Assembly: GCA_002280485.1 (NCBI GenBank)
Contig: NCED01000005.1
Span: forward strand, 58,212-122,211
Reading direction: 5' to 3'
DNA from: Caulobacterales bacterium 32-69-10
GTDB taxonomy: Bacteria > Pseudomonadota > Alphaproteobacteria > Caulobacterales > Caulobacteraceae
Length of the DNA: 64,000 nucleotides
In this document: one piece after another, positions 25,259 to 34,491 of the stretch
How positions within the stretch are numbered: the first letter of the stretch is position 1
Layout of the letters: the number at the start of each line of letters is the position of its first letter
Notes under the pieces: model-generated
Database searches by the model: none
Told to the model about the DNA's origin: nothing
What the model saw: only the letters and a program-made list of their open reading frames with translations
Made by a program: the position numbers and the translations under genes

Positions 25259-25315
25259 TACGGACCGACGGGCGTTTCGGATGCGCGGCGCATCCAACAA
25301 GCTCGCCGGTCCGTA
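25259..25315. promoter_or_regulatory. 57-bp concentric dyad in the divergent promoter of the lipid cluster
   Basis: An outer inverted repeat, TACGGACCG (25259-25267) and CGGTCCGTA (25307-25315), and an inner one, GGATGCGC-G-GCGCATCC (25279-25295), share exactly the same centre, base 25287. The stretches between the arms also match partly (6 of 11 positions). It lies between the divergent hydrolase and COG2907 genes, so it could be a double operator for a shared regulator or a long hairpin in a leader RNA. Confidence 0.5.
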
Positions 25316-25365
25316 GCTGGCCCCCAGAGCCCCCTGGCAGAAAGAGCCCCTTGGCAGGATCAGCG

Positions 25366-26712
25366 ATGCAGCCCCCCCGAACGCCCCTGAAGATCGCCGT
25401 GGTCGGCGCCGGCATATCCGGCCTGTCGGCGGCCTGGCTGCTCAGCCAGCATCACGAGGTCACCCTCTATGAGGCCGACGGGCGGCTCGGCGGCCATTCG
25501 CACACGGTCGACGCGCCGTCGCCGGGCGGGACCACGGCGGTGGACACCGGCTTCATCGTCTATAACGAGCCCTGCTATCCCAACCTCACCGCCCTGCTCG
25601 CCCACCTGGGCGTGGCCACCAAGCCCGCGCCGATGTCCTTCGCCGTCTCCATGGACGACGGGGCGCTGGAGTATTCGAGCGCCGGGCTGGCCGGCCTGTT
25701 CGCCCAGAAGCGCAACCTCGTCAGTCCCCGGTTCGGGGCCATGCTGCGCGATCTGCTGCGCTTCCAGCGCACGGCGCCGGGCGACCTCGCCGACCTCGAA
25801 GGCTCCCTGATCAGCCTCGAGGACTATCTGCTGCAGCGCGGCTACGGGCCGGCCTTCCGCGACGAACACCTCCTGCCGCAGGCGGCGGCGATCTGGTCCT
25901 GCTCCATGGACAAGATGGCCGGTTATCCCGCCGCGTCCTTCATCCGCTTCTACATGAACCACCGCCTCCTGAAGCTCGACGTGCGCCCCACCTGGCGCAC
26001 GGTCGAGGGCGGCTCGCGGGCCTATGTGACGGCGCTGATGGCCCAGTTCCGCGGCAGGGTGGAGCTGGGTCGCCCCATCGTGGGGGTGGTCCGCAGCGCC
26101 GACGGCCCCGGTGTCCGCACCGCCGACGGGATGCTGGCGTCGTACGACCATGTGGTGCTGGCGACCCACGCCGATCAGGCGCTGCGGCTGCTGGAAGCGC
26201 CCGATGCCCAGGAGCGCCGGCTGCTCGGCGCCGTCCGCTACGGCCGCAACCGGGTGGTGCTGCACCGGGACGAGCGTCTGATGCCGCGCCGCCGCGCCGC
26301 CTGGGCCGCTTGGAACCACCTCGGCCACAGGGGCGAAGGCGGGGAAGGCGGGGTCACCTACTGGATGAACCGGCTGCAGGGCCTGCCGGGGCCGGACCTG
26401 TTCGTCAGCCTCAACCCGTCGGTCGAACCGCGCGCGCAGACGATCATCCGCGAGGACGACTACGAACACCCGATCTTCGACGCCGCCGCCATCGCCGCCC
26501 AGAGGGAGCTGTGGAGCCTGCAGGGGGAGCGCGACACCTGGTTCTGCGGCGCCTGGTTCGGCTGGGGTTTCCATGAGGACGGGCTGCAGGCGGGCCTTGC
26601 GGTGGCCGAACAGCTCGGCGGCGTGAAGAGGCCCTGGACCGTGGCCAATGAAAGCGGCCGCATCGCCGTCTCCGCGCCAAGCCGCGACCTTTTGCAGGAG
26701 GCCGCCGCGTGA
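25366..26712 (+). CDS. COG2907 NAD/FAD-dependent amine-oxidase-like flavoprotein
   Basis: 448 residues. The dinucleotide-binding motif KIAVVGAGISGLSAAWLL and the second motif VTLYEADGRLGGHSHTV mark an FAD enzyme; FIVYNEPCYPNL, DHVVLATHADQALRLL and the late WFCGAWFGWGFHEDGLQ are typical of COG2907. In Rhodobacter sphaeroides a homologue in the RpoE/ChrR regulon takes part in furan fatty acid synthesis, proposed as a desaturase of methylated acyl chains; applying that here is inference. It overlaps DUF1365 as GTGA. Start at 25366, giving MQPPRTPLK. Confidence 0.9.
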   Translation: MQPPRTPLKIAVVGAGISGLSAAWLLSQHHEVTLYEADGRLGGHSHTVDAPSPGGTTAVDTGFIVYNEPCYPNLTALLAHLGVATKPAPMSFAVSMDDGALEYSSAGLAGLFAQKRNLVSPRFGAMLRDLLRFQRTAPGDLADLEGSLISLEDYLLQRGYGPAFRDEHLLPQAAAIWSCSMDKMAGYPAASFIRFYMNHRLLKLDVRPTWRTVEGGSRAYVTALMAQFRGRVELGRPIVGVVRSADGPGVRTADGMLASYDHVVLATHADQALRLLEAPDAQERRLLGAVRYGRNRVVLHRDERLMPRRRAAWAAWNHLGHRGEGGEGGVTYWMNRLQGLPGPDLFVSLNPSVEPRAQTIIREDDYEHPIFDAAAIAAQRELWSLQGERDTWFCGAWFGWGFHEDGLQAGLAVAEQLGGVKRPWTVANESGRIAVSAPSRDLLQEAAA

Positions 26713-27539
26713 CAAGCTCGGCCCTCTATGTCGGGCGGGTCGATCACCGACGGCTGCGCGGCCTGACTCACGCCCTGCGCTACCAGGTGTTCATGCTGCT
26801 GCTCGACCTTGATGAGGTGGACGGCCTGCTGCGCCATCTGAAGATGCTGCGCCGTGGGCGTTTCGGCCTGCTGAGCTTCGACCCGCGCGACCACGGGGAC
26901 GGCTCAGATGCGCCGCTCAAGGTCCAGGTCGAAGCCCGGCTGGCCGCCGCCGGGATCACGGGGGGCGGGCCTGTGCGGCTGCTGTGCATGCCCCGGGTGC
27001 TGGGGTACGGCTTCAACCCGCTCAGCATCTACTTTTGCGACGGGGCGGACGGCCGGCTGGCGGCCATCGTCTATGAGGTGACCAGCACCTTCGGCGAGCG
27101 GTACAGCTATGTGATCCCGTGCGACGCCGGCGAAGGCGAGGTGGTCTCTCAGACGGCCGACAAGCGCCTGCACGTCTCGCCCTTCATGGACATGGGCCTG
27201 ACCTACCGCTTCACGGTACGGCCGCCGACCGACAGCCTGAGCGTCGCCATCCGCGTCGATGACGCCGAGGGGCCGCTGCTCGGGACCGGCTTCGTCGGCT
27301 GGCGCCGGCCCCTGTCCGACGCCACCCTGCTATCCGCATGGGCCGGTCATCCGCTGCTGACCTGGAAGGTCATCGCGGGAATCCACTGGGAGGCCCTGAA
27401 GCTGTGGCTCAAGGGCGCCGTCTATCACCCCCGCCCCGCCCCTCTGGCGCAGACGGTCACGCTGGGATCGAATGTCCGGACGCGCCGTTTCGTGTTCCGG
27501 CGCCGCCCCGCGCCGCTTGAAGGACGACAGGATGCGTAA
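26709..27539 (+). CDS. DUF1365 family protein
   Basis: 276 residues with GTG start overlapping the COG2907 stop. Motifs ALYVGRVDHRRL, HALRYQVFMLLLDLDE, MPRVLGYGFNPLSIYFC and ADKRLHVSPFMDMGLTYRF are characteristic of DUF1365, which nearly always sits next to COG2907 and Cfa-type genes. A homologue is implicated in the oxygen-dependent step of furan fatty acid formation in Rhodobacter; here that is a neighbour-based inference. Complete. Confidence 0.9.
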   Translation: MTSSALYVGRVDHRRLRGLTHALRYQVFMLLLDLDEVDGLLRHLKMLRRGRFGLLSFDPRDHGDGSDAPLKVQVEARLAAAGITGGGPVRLLCMPRVLGYGFNPLSIYFCDGADGRLAAIVYEVTSTFGERYSYVIPCDAGEGEVVSQTADKRLHVSPFMDMGLTYRFTVRPPTDSLSVAIRVDDAEGPLLGTGFVGWRRPLSDATLLSAWAGHPLLTWKVIAGIHWEALKLWLKGAVYHPRPAPLAQTVTLGSNVRTRRFVFRRRPAPLEGRQDA

Positions 27540-28056
27540 ACTCGCCGCCCTCGCCATCGCCGCCGCGCTCGCCGCCGGCCCCGCCCTGGCCAAGGCGCCC
27601 GAGCCGAAGAAGCCCATCGAGGTCGAACGCCTGATGGGCCGCTGGTACGAGATCCTGCGCACGCCGAACGCGATGCAGAAGAACTGCCACGGCGCCTATC
27701 AGGTCTGGGCGCGATCGGGCCCGGAGAAGTTCTCCATCACCCAGACCTGCCACAAGGACAGCCTCGACGGCGAGCCCAAGACCGTGCCCACGACGGCCAA
27801 GGCGGTCGATCCCGGACGGAACACCAAGTTCGAGGCCAGCTTCTTCGGCGGGATCATCAAGCAGCAGTACTGGATGCTGGATCACGACGACGGCTACAGC
27901 TGGATGATCGCCAGCACCTCGGGCGGCAACTTCGTCTCCCTGCTCGCCCGCCGGCCGAGCCTGCCGGCCGCCGAGGTGGACGCCCTGAAGGAACGGATCG
28001 GGGCTATGGGACTCAGGACCGACAGGTTGATCGCCATGGGCGCCAAGGCGCCCTAG
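27532..28056 (+). CDS. Lipocalin family protein (Blc-like), secreted
   Basis: 174 residues: cleavable signal peptide (MRKLAALAIAAALAAGPALA), then the lipocalin GxW motif in LMGRWYEILRTPNAMQKNC and a beta barrel with KFEASFFGGIIKQQYWML. Bacterial lipocalins bind fatty acids or lysophospholipids in the periplasm and often belong to membrane-stress regulons. It overlaps DUF1365 by 8 bases and probably carries or stores products of this pathway. Lacks a lipobox, so it is soluble rather than lipid-anchored. Confidence 0.9.
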   Translation: MRKLAALAIAAALAAGPALAKAPEPKKPIEVERLMGRWYEILRTPNAMQKNCHGAYQVWARSGPEKFSITQTCHKDSLDGEPKTVPTTAKAVDPGRNTKFEASFFGGIIKQQYWMLDHDDGYSWMIASTSGGNFVSLLARRPSLPAAEVDALKERIGAMGLRTDRLIAMGAKAP

Positions 28057-28075
28057 AGGCTCCCCTAAGCGCGCC

Positions 28076-29113
28076 CTAACCCGCCGGCAGCTCCTTGGCC
28101 CAGGTCGCGCGCACCATGTCCTTCACCGCGGCGGGCAAGGGGGTGTAGCCGAGGGCCTCGGCGCTGCCGTCGCCCTTGCTGAAGGCCCATTCGAAGAACC
28201 TGGCCGCGTCGCGGCCGGCGGCGGTCCGGTGCACCAGGATGAAGGTGGCGGCGGTGATCGGCCAGGCGCCCTGGCCCGGCTCGTCGAGAAGCAGGATCCC
28301 GTAGCCGGGGACGCCGGCCCAGTCGGCCGCGACCGCCGCGGCCGCGAAGCCTTCCCCGCTGGGGTCGGTGAACTGGCCCGCGGCGTTCTGCAACTGGGCG
28401 TGGGCCATGCCGTTCTGCATGGCGTAGGCGTGCTCGACATAGCCGATGGCGCCGGGGGTCTGTTTTACATAGGCGGCGACCCCGTCGTTGCCCTTGCCGC
28501 CGATGCCGGCCGGCCACTCCAGCGCCTCGCCCGCCCCATAGGCCGTCTTCCAGGCCGGGCTCTTCATGCTGAGATAGGAGGTGAAGACGAAGGTGGTGCC
28601 CGAGCCGTCGGAGCGGTGGACCACGGTGATCGGCAGGTTGGGCATGGGCTTGCCCGCGGCGGCGGCCAGCCGGGGGTCGTTCCAGCGGGCGATCTTGCCC
28701 TCGAACAGCTCGGCCAGCAGCGGGCCGGTCAGCTTCAGCTCGCCGGCGGCGAGGCCGGGCACATTGACCACCGGGACCACGCCCCCGAGCACGGTCGGGA
28801 ACTGGACCAGGCCGGCGGCCTCGAGTTCGGCGCCCTCCAAGGGGCGGTCGCTGGCGCCAAAGGCCACCGTGCCCGCCTTGATCTGCTTGACGCCGCCGCC
28901 GGAGCCGATCGGCTGGTAGTTGACCGAGACGCCGCCGTCCTCCTGGAAGGCCTTCGCCCACTGGGAGTAGAGGGGGGCCGGGAAGGTGGCGCCCGCGCCG
29001 GTGAGACGGGCCGCGCCCGCGGGCGCCTCGCCCTTCTGGTCCGCGCCCTGCTCGCCGGAGCCGCAGGCCGCCAGCACCCAAGCCATGGATGCGATCAGGC
29101 ATTTCTTCAACAT
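28076..29113 (-). CDS. pstS: Phosphate ABC transporter substrate-binding lipoprotein
   Basis: 345 residues: lipoprotein signal (LIASMAWVLAACG), then a PstS fold with LTGAGATFPAPLYSQW, YQPIGSGGGVKQI, FGASDRPL and the phosphate-binding HRSDGSGTTFVFTSYL. It captures phosphate in the periplasm for PstCAB. No pstCAB or pho genes adjoin, so it is a solitary copy. Near-complete compared with the family. Convergent with the lipocalin gene. Confidence 0.92.
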   Translation of the reverse strand: MLKKCLIASMAWVLAACGSGEQGADQKGEAPAGAARLTGAGATFPAPLYSQWAKAFQEDGGVSVNYQPIGSGGGVKQIKAGTVAFGASDRPLEGAELEAAGLVQFPTVLGGVVPVVNVPGLAAGELKLTGPLLAELFEGKIARWNDPRLAAAAGKPMPNLPITVVHRSDGSGTTFVFTSYLSMKSPAWKTAYGAGEALEWPAGIGGKGNDGVAAYVKQTPGAIGYVEHAYAMQNGMAHAQLQNAAGQFTDPSGEGFAAAAVAADWAGVPGYGILLLDEPGQGAWPITAATFILVHRTAAGRDAARFFEWAFSKGDGSAEALGYTPLPAAVKDMVRATWAKELPAG

Positions 29114-29190
29114 GGACGGCGCTCCGGCTTCAAACGAGTTCGACGGTCATCGCCTGTCGCCGCTCCCCAGGCAAGCCTTAGGGGCGAGCC

Positions 29191-30387
29191 TCAGGCGGCG
29201 CGAGCCTGCACCGTATCGATCGCCGTCGCCTCGCGATAGACACCGACCACGGCGTCCAGGATGCGGCTCCAGCTATAGGCGGCGCTCTCGGCTCGGGCTG
29301 CGGCCTGCAGACCCTGCAGGGCGGCCGGCGTGTCGATCAGGCCGCGGATGGCCTGGGCGTAGGCGGCCGCGTCGTCGGCGGGGCAGATCAGGCCGGTGCG
29401 GCCGTGGGTCAGGAGGAACCTGTTGTTGGGGGCGTCGGCGCAGACGGGGGCGAGGCCGGCGGCCATGGCTTCCAGGGTGACGTTGCCGAAGGTCTCGGTC
29501 TTCGACGGATTGAGCAGGATGTCGCCGGCGGCGATCGCCGAGGCCAGGGCCTCGCCGGACAGGAAGCCGGTGAACACCGCGCGGGGCAGGCGTTGCTCCA
29601 TCCACGGCCGCGCCGGGCCGTCGCCGACCACCAGCACCTGCACCGGGCCGCTCGCGGCTTCGATGGCGTCGATGGTGTCGGCGAAGGTCGCCAGGCCCTT
29701 TTCCATTACCAGCCGGCCGAAGCTGACGATCACGGGGCGGGCGTCGTCGAAGCCCTGGGCCCGGCGCCAGGCCATGTCTCTACGGGCGGGGTCGAACAGC
29801 TCGCGGTCGACCCCCCGGGCCCAGACCCGCATGCGGTCGCCCAGGCCCTCGGCCCTCAGGCGGGCGGCGATGGCGGGGGTGGGGGCCAGCACATAGTCGC
29901 AGCTGGCGTAGAAGGCGCGCAGCCTTTGCTCCACCGCCGGGCGCAGCCAGCCCAGGCCGTAGTAGTCGAGGTAGGTCTCGAACAGGGTGTGAAGACTGGC
30001 GACGGCCGGCACGCCCATGCGCCGGGCCAGTTTCACCGCCCCGGCGCCCAGCAGGTCGGGGGCCGAGACGTGGACGATGTCGGGGGCGAAGGCCGCGACG
30101 TCGCGGCGGATGGCGGGGCTGAGCCCCATGGCCATCCGGTAGTCGGGCCGGCCGGGAATCTGGAACGATGGGGCCGAGACCAGTTCGCCGCGGGGGGCGA
30201 AGGCGGCGACCGGCGCGGTGGGCGAATAGACCCGCACCCGCGCACCCTCGACGTCTTCAAGATGCTGCACCAGCCGGTTCAGCGCCTTGTTCGCTCCGTC
30301 GACGGTGTAGTTGTAGTTGCCGGAGAACAGGGCGACCCGCAGGGGCCGTCCGGGCGCAGGGTGGGGAGCGAAAGCATCGAAGGCCAT
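29191..30387 (-). CDS. Family 4 glycosyltransferase
   Basis: 398 residues with a GT-B fold: an N-terminal acceptor domain (ALFSGNYNYTVDGANKAL, PDIVHVSAPDLLG) and a C-terminal donor domain (VSFGRLVMEKGLATFADTI, LVVGDGPARPWME, NPSKTETFGNVTLEAMAAGLAPV with the EX7E-type motif). It resembles glycolipid glycosyltransferases transferring GDP- or UDP-sugars to lipids on the cytoplasmic face. No partner genes mark the pathway; a role in surface glycolipid synthesis under phosphate limitation is possible given pstS next door, but is speculative. Confidence 0.87.
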   Translation of the reverse strand: MAFDAFAPHPAPGRPLRVALFSGNYNYTVDGANKALNRLVQHLEDVEGARVRVYSPTAPVAAFAPRGELVSAPSFQIPGRPDYRMAMGLSPAIRRDVAAFAPDIVHVSAPDLLGAGAVKLARRMGVPAVASLHTLFETYLDYYGLGWLRPAVEQRLRAFYASCDYVLAPTPAIAARLRAEGLGDRMRVWARGVDRELFDPARRDMAWRRAQGFDDARPVIVSFGRLVMEKGLATFADTIDAIEAASGPVQVLVVGDGPARPWMEQRLPRAVFTGFLSGEALASAIAAGDILLNPSKTETFGNVTLEAMAAGLAPVCADAPNNRFLLTHGRTGLICPADDAAAYAQAIRGLIDTPAALQGLQAAARAESAAYSWSRILDAVVGVYREATAIDTVQARAA

Positions 30388-30480
30388 GGCGCATCACCGA
30401 AGCATCTGACGCTCCGTGGTTAGGTGCGTCGCATGCCCGTAACGCGACAATGCGGTGACGGTTCGATGAAAACAAGCCGC

Positions 30481-31905
30481 CTACGGATTGAAGCCGAGGA
30501 TCGATTTGGTCTCCAGGAACTCGCCAAACCCATAGTCGGCGAACTCGCGGCCATTGCCCGAGCGCTTATAGCCGCCGAAGGGGACGGCGATGTCGAGGCC
30601 GGCGTTGTTGAGGCTGATGTAGCCGGCGCGGATGCGGGCGGCCACCTTGCGGGCGTGGGCGATGTCGCCGCTCTGGACGTAGCCGCCGAGGCCGTAGGGC
30701 GTGTCGTTGGCGATGGCGATCGCCTCGTCCTCGCTGTCGTAGCCGAGGATCGACAGCACCGGCCCGAAGATCTCTTCGCGCGCGATGGTCATGTCGTTGG
30801 CGACGCCCGCGAACACGGTCGGGCGGACGTAGTAGCCGGTCTCCAGGCCCGCGGGGCGGCCCGGGCCGCCGGTGACCAGGGTCGCGCCTTCCTCGACGCC
30901 CTTGCTGATCAGGCCCTGGATCTTGTCCCACTGGGCCTTGGAGACTACCGGACCCATGCGGCTGTTCCCGGTCGGGTCGCCCACGGTCCAGGCCTCGGCG
31001 GTTTCCTTGGCGATGGCCAGCACCTGGGGCATCAGGGCGTTCGGGGCCAGCATCCGGGTCGGGGCGCGGCAGGACTGGCCGGAGTTCTGCATCACCCCAT
31101 TGACCCCGCCCGAGACGGCGGCCTGCAGGTCGGCGTCAGCCAGGATGATGTTGGGCGACTTGCCGCCCAGTTCCTGCAGCACGCGCTTGATGGTCGGCGC
31201 GGCGGCGCGGGCCACCTCGGCCCCGGCCCGGGTCGAGCCGGTGATCGAAACCATGTCGACGTCCGGATGGGCCGCGATGGCCGCCCCGACCACGGGGCCT
31301 TCGCCCTGCACGAGGTTGAACACCCCCGCCGGCACGCCGGCGGCGTCGAGGATCTCGGCGAACAGGTGGGCGGAAAAGGGGGCGATCTCCGACGGCTTGA
31401 GCACCATGGTGCAGCCGACGGCCAGGGCCGGCGCGACCTTGGCGGCGATCTGGTGGATGGGCCAGTTCCAGGGGGTGATGAAGCCGCAGACCCCGATGGG
31501 CTCCTTGGCGATGCGATGGGGGCCGCGATCCTCCGCGAAGCTGTAGGTCTTCAGGGTCTGCGCGGCCGACAGCATGTGGTTCACGCCCAGCGGCGCCTGC
31601 GCCCCCTGCGCCAGCCAGGCGGGGGCGCCCATCTCCTCGGTGATGGCCTCGGCCATCTCGCCGACCCGCTTCCTGAATTCCTCGGCGACCCGCTCCAGCA
31701 GGGCGATGCGCTCTTCGCGGGGTGTCTGGGACCAGGCGTCAAAGGCCTTGCGGGCGGCGGCGACCGCCCGGTCCACGTCGGCGGCCGAGCCCAGGGCGAC
31801 CTCCCCGGCCGGCTGTTCGGTGGCCGGATTGATCACGGTCGCCCGGCCGGCGCCCAGAGGCTCGACCCAGCGGCCGTCGATGTAGAACTGCAAGGCCTGC
31901 CGCAC
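30481..31905 (-). CDS. NAD(P)-dependent aldehyde dehydrogenase
   Basis: 474 residues of the ALDH superfamily: FITPWNWPIHQIAAKVAPAL, cofactor loop SITGSTRAGAEVA, catalytic Glu in LQELGGKSPNII, nucleophilic Cys in NSGQSCRAPTR, and EEIFGPVLSILGY. It oxidises an aldehyde to the acid; the substrate is unknown. The start is a GTG (31905) with GGGGAGG about 6-7 bases upstream. No clustered pathway genes. Confidence 0.92.
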   Translation of the reverse strand: MRQALQFYIDGRWVEPLGAGRATVINPATEQPAGEVALGSAADVDRAVAAARKAFDAWSQTPREERIALLERVAEEFRKRVGEMAEAITEEMGAPAWLAQGAQAPLGVNHMLSAAQTLKTYSFAEDRGPHRIAKEPIGVCGFITPWNWPIHQIAAKVAPALAVGCTMVLKPSEIAPFSAHLFAEILDAAGVPAGVFNLVQGEGPVVGAAIAAHPDVDMVSITGSTRAGAEVARAAAPTIKRVLQELGGKSPNIILADADLQAAVSGGVNGVMQNSGQSCRAPTRMLAPNALMPQVLAIAKETAEAWTVGDPTGNSRMGPVVSKAQWDKIQGLISKGVEEGATLVTGGPGRPAGLETGYYVRPTVFAGVANDMTIAREEIFGPVLSILGYDSEDEAIAIANDTPYGLGGYVQSGDIAHARKVAARIRAGYISLNNAGLDIAVPFGGYKRSGNGREFADYGFGEFLETKSILGFNP

Positions 31906-31989
31906 GGTGGTCCTCCCCACGCCTGTTTTGGACCGGTATCTAGGGCGGGCCGCCCGCGGGCGGAAGGCCCGGGCGCCCGGCGAGCTTCG

Positions 31990-34491
31990 CTATTCGCGGC
32001 GCAACACGGGCGCCGGGCGTTGGGCGAGGGCGGGAATGGCGGCCAGGGCCCCGCCGACAGCTGTCAGCACGGCGGTCAGCGGCAGCAGCACCCCCACGAC
32101 GGCCCAGTCGAAGCGCCAGTCGAAGTCGAAGACGAACACCACCACCGGATAGGCCGCCGCGGTCCCCAGCAGCACCCCGGTCGTGGCCGCGATCACCCCC
32201 ACCGCCCCGTATTCGACCACCGAGGCGGCGAGGGCCTGGGCGCGGGTGGCGCCCAGCACCTTGAGGATGGCCCCTTCGCGTCGGCGGCGCTCCGCGCTGG
32301 CGGCGGTTGCGCCGACCAGGACCAGCAGGCCTGCCACGGCGACCACGGCGGCGGCGCCGCGCACGCCCCACGACACCTGCTCGAACAGTTCCGAGGCCGA
32401 TTCCAGCTGCTCACGCACATTGAAGACGTTGACGTTGGAAAAGCCCCTGGCCAGGGCCCGGTCGAGGCGGGCGGACTGGTCCTGCGTCGCCTTGGCGAGG
32501 GCCACCTGGGTCAGGGCCGCGCCCTCCAGGGCCGAGGGGTTGAGGATCAGGGGGAAGCTGGCCCCGAAGCGCCCGAACTCCACCTCGCGCAGGCCGGCGA
32601 TCTTGGCGTCCAGCTCGCGGCCCAGCACCGACAGCGTCACCGCGTCGCCCGGCTTGAGGTTCGCCGCCTTGCCGACCTCGTCGTTGATCATCAGCAGCGG
32701 CGGCCCGCGATAGTCCGCCGGCCACCACTTGCCGGCCACGACATTGGCGTCGGGCGGCGCAGGACCGATGGCGGAGAGGGAGATGTCGCGATCGAAGGCC
32801 CAGCGGCCGTTGGCGGCGATGCGCTCCATCTGCACCGGCTCGCCGCCGATCCGCACGATCCGCCCCGTGGCCATGGGCATGCGCCGGTACATCTGCGGGC
32901 TGAGCGGCCCCAACACCCGGCTCACTTCCTGGTCGAAGGCAGCGCTCTGGTCGTCGCGGATCTGGGTGAAGACCAGCGCCGGGGCGGCGTCGGGGGCGAT
33001 CTCGCGCACCTGGGCCAGCAGGGTCGACTGCAGGATCAGCACGACGGTGAGCAGGGCCACGCCCAGCCCGATGGAGGGCGACACGGTGCGGGCCGCCGAG
33101 GCGGGGCCGGCGAGGTTGGCCAGGCCCATGCGGATCGATCCCCGGGTCAAGCCCCGCACGCGGGCCGCCATCCGGGTCGCGCCGCGCCCGAGCAGCCAGA
33201 GCAGGCCATAGGCCGCCGCGACCCCGCCGACCATGCCGGCGGCGACCGCGGGGGTGGGGGCGGTGGCGACGCTGACCCAGGCCAGGCCCACGCCGGCCAG
33301 GGCCGCACCGATGGTCTCGGGGCCGAAGCCCGGCCGCCCGGTCAGGTCGCGGCGGAACAGGCTGGAGGGCGGGGTGGCGCGGGCGCGGCCCAGCGGCAGC
33401 AGCGAAAAGGCCGCCGTCGCCAGGGCGCCGAACAGGGCGGCCTTGAGCAGGGGCTCGGGGTAGACCCCGAACAGGGCGGGGATGGTCAGCATGTCCTTCA
33501 GCAGCCAGCCCAGCGCGAGCGGCGTGGCGGCGCCGACCGTCAGGCCGATGGCGATGCCTGCGGCCGACAGCACGGCGATGCGGATCAGGAACAGGTCGCG
33601 GATCGTCGAGCCCTGCGCCCCCAGGGCCTTCAGGACGGCGATGGAGGGCTTGCGGGCCTCCAGGTAGCTGGAGACCGCGCCGTTCACCCCCAGGCCCCCC
33701 GCCAGCAGGGAAGCGAGGCCGATGAAGCCGAGGAAGTACTCCAGCTGGTCGATCAGGCGGCGCAGGCCCGTGGCGGCGTCGTTCCGATCGCGGATGCGCA
33801 GGCCGCCGCGGGTCAGCTGGCGCTGCAGCGACCGCTCCGCGCTGCCCACGGTGTCCGGGTCGGGCAGGGCGATACGCACAGTCTCGCCGAACAGGCTGTC
33901 GGCCTCGACCAGCCCCGCCCCCTCCAGGGCGGCGCGGGCGACCAGGATACGCGGCCCCATGCCGAAGCCGCCGGCCAGCCGGTCGGGCTCCTCCTCCAGC
34001 ACGGCGCGGATGGTGAAGGGGGCGTCGCCGATGACGAAGGGCTGGCCGACGCTCAACCCCAGCCGGTCCAGCAGGGCCTGCTCCACCGCCGCGCCGTTGT
34101 CCGCGAGCGCGGCGGCAAGGTTCGGCGCGCCGCTGACGACGACCGCGCCCGCAAGCGGATAGGCCGCGTCGACGCCGCGCACTTCCGACAGGCGCCGCGC
34201 GCCGGAGGGCGCCTGGGCCATGGCGCGGACCCGGAAGGTGTCGGTGGTGCGCCCCAGCCCCTGGAAGGTCTGTCGCTCCTTGGCGGTGAAGCGGCGGCCC
34301 TGGATCGAGACGGCGAGGTCGCCGCCGAGGATTTCCCGCGACTCGGAAGACAGGCCGCGCCGGAAGGCTTCGGCGGTGGAGCCGGCCGCCGCTATGGCGG
34401 CGACCCCCAGGGCCACGCAGGCCAGGAAGATCCGAAAGCCCGTGGTTCCGGCGCGCAGCTCCCGGCCGGCATAGCGCAGGGCGAGGCTCAT
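31990..34491 (-). CDS. ybbP: ABC transporter permease, FtsX/YbbP type
   Basis: 833 residues. An N-terminal membrane anchor (FRIFLACVALGVAAIAAAG) and a MacB-like periplasmic domain are followed by two sets of FtsX helices (LIDQLEYFLGFIGLASLLAGGLGVN, VVAVAGLLVLVGATAA, VVEYGAVGVIAATTGVLLG), about ten membrane segments in all. YbbAP with the esterase TesA forms a conserved unit proposed to extract hydrophobic molecules or lysophospholipids from the inner membrane. Coupled to the ATPase gene by ATGA. Confidence 0.93.
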   Translation of the reverse strand: MSLALRYAGRELRAGTTGFRIFLACVALGVAAIAAAGSTAEAFRRGLSSESREILGGDLAVSIQGRRFTAKERQTFQGLGRTTDTFRVRAMAQAPSGARRLSEVRGVDAAYPLAGAVVVSGAPNLAAALADNGAAVEQALLDRLGLSVGQPFVIGDAPFTIRAVLEEEPDRLAGGFGMGPRILVARAALEGAGLVEADSLFGETVRIALPDPDTVGSAERSLQRQLTRGGLRIRDRNDAATGLRRLIDQLEYFLGFIGLASLLAGGLGVNGAVSSYLEARKPSIAVLKALGAQGSTIRDLFLIRIAVLSAAGIAIGLTVGAATPLALGWLLKDMLTIPALFGVYPEPLLKAALFGALATAAFSLLPLGRARATPPSSLFRRDLTGRPGFGPETIGAALAGVGLAWVSVATAPTPAVAAGMVGGVAAAYGLLWLLGRGATRMAARVRGLTRGSIRMGLANLAGPASAARTVSPSIGLGVALLTVVLILQSTLLAQVREIAPDAAPALVFTQIRDDQSAAFDQEVSRVLGPLSPQMYRRMPMATGRIVRIGGEPVQMERIAANGRWAFDRDISLSAIGPAPPDANVVAGKWWPADYRGPPLLMINDEVGKAANLKPGDAVTLSVLGRELDAKIAGLREVEFGRFGASFPLILNPSALEGAALTQVALAKATQDQSARLDRALARGFSNVNVFNVREQLESASELFEQVSWGVRGAAAVVAVAGLLVLVGATAASAERRRREGAILKVLGATRAQALAASVVEYGAVGVIAATTGVLLGTAAAYPVVVFVFDFDWRFDWAVVGVLLPLTAVLTAVGGALAAIPALAQRPAPVLRRE

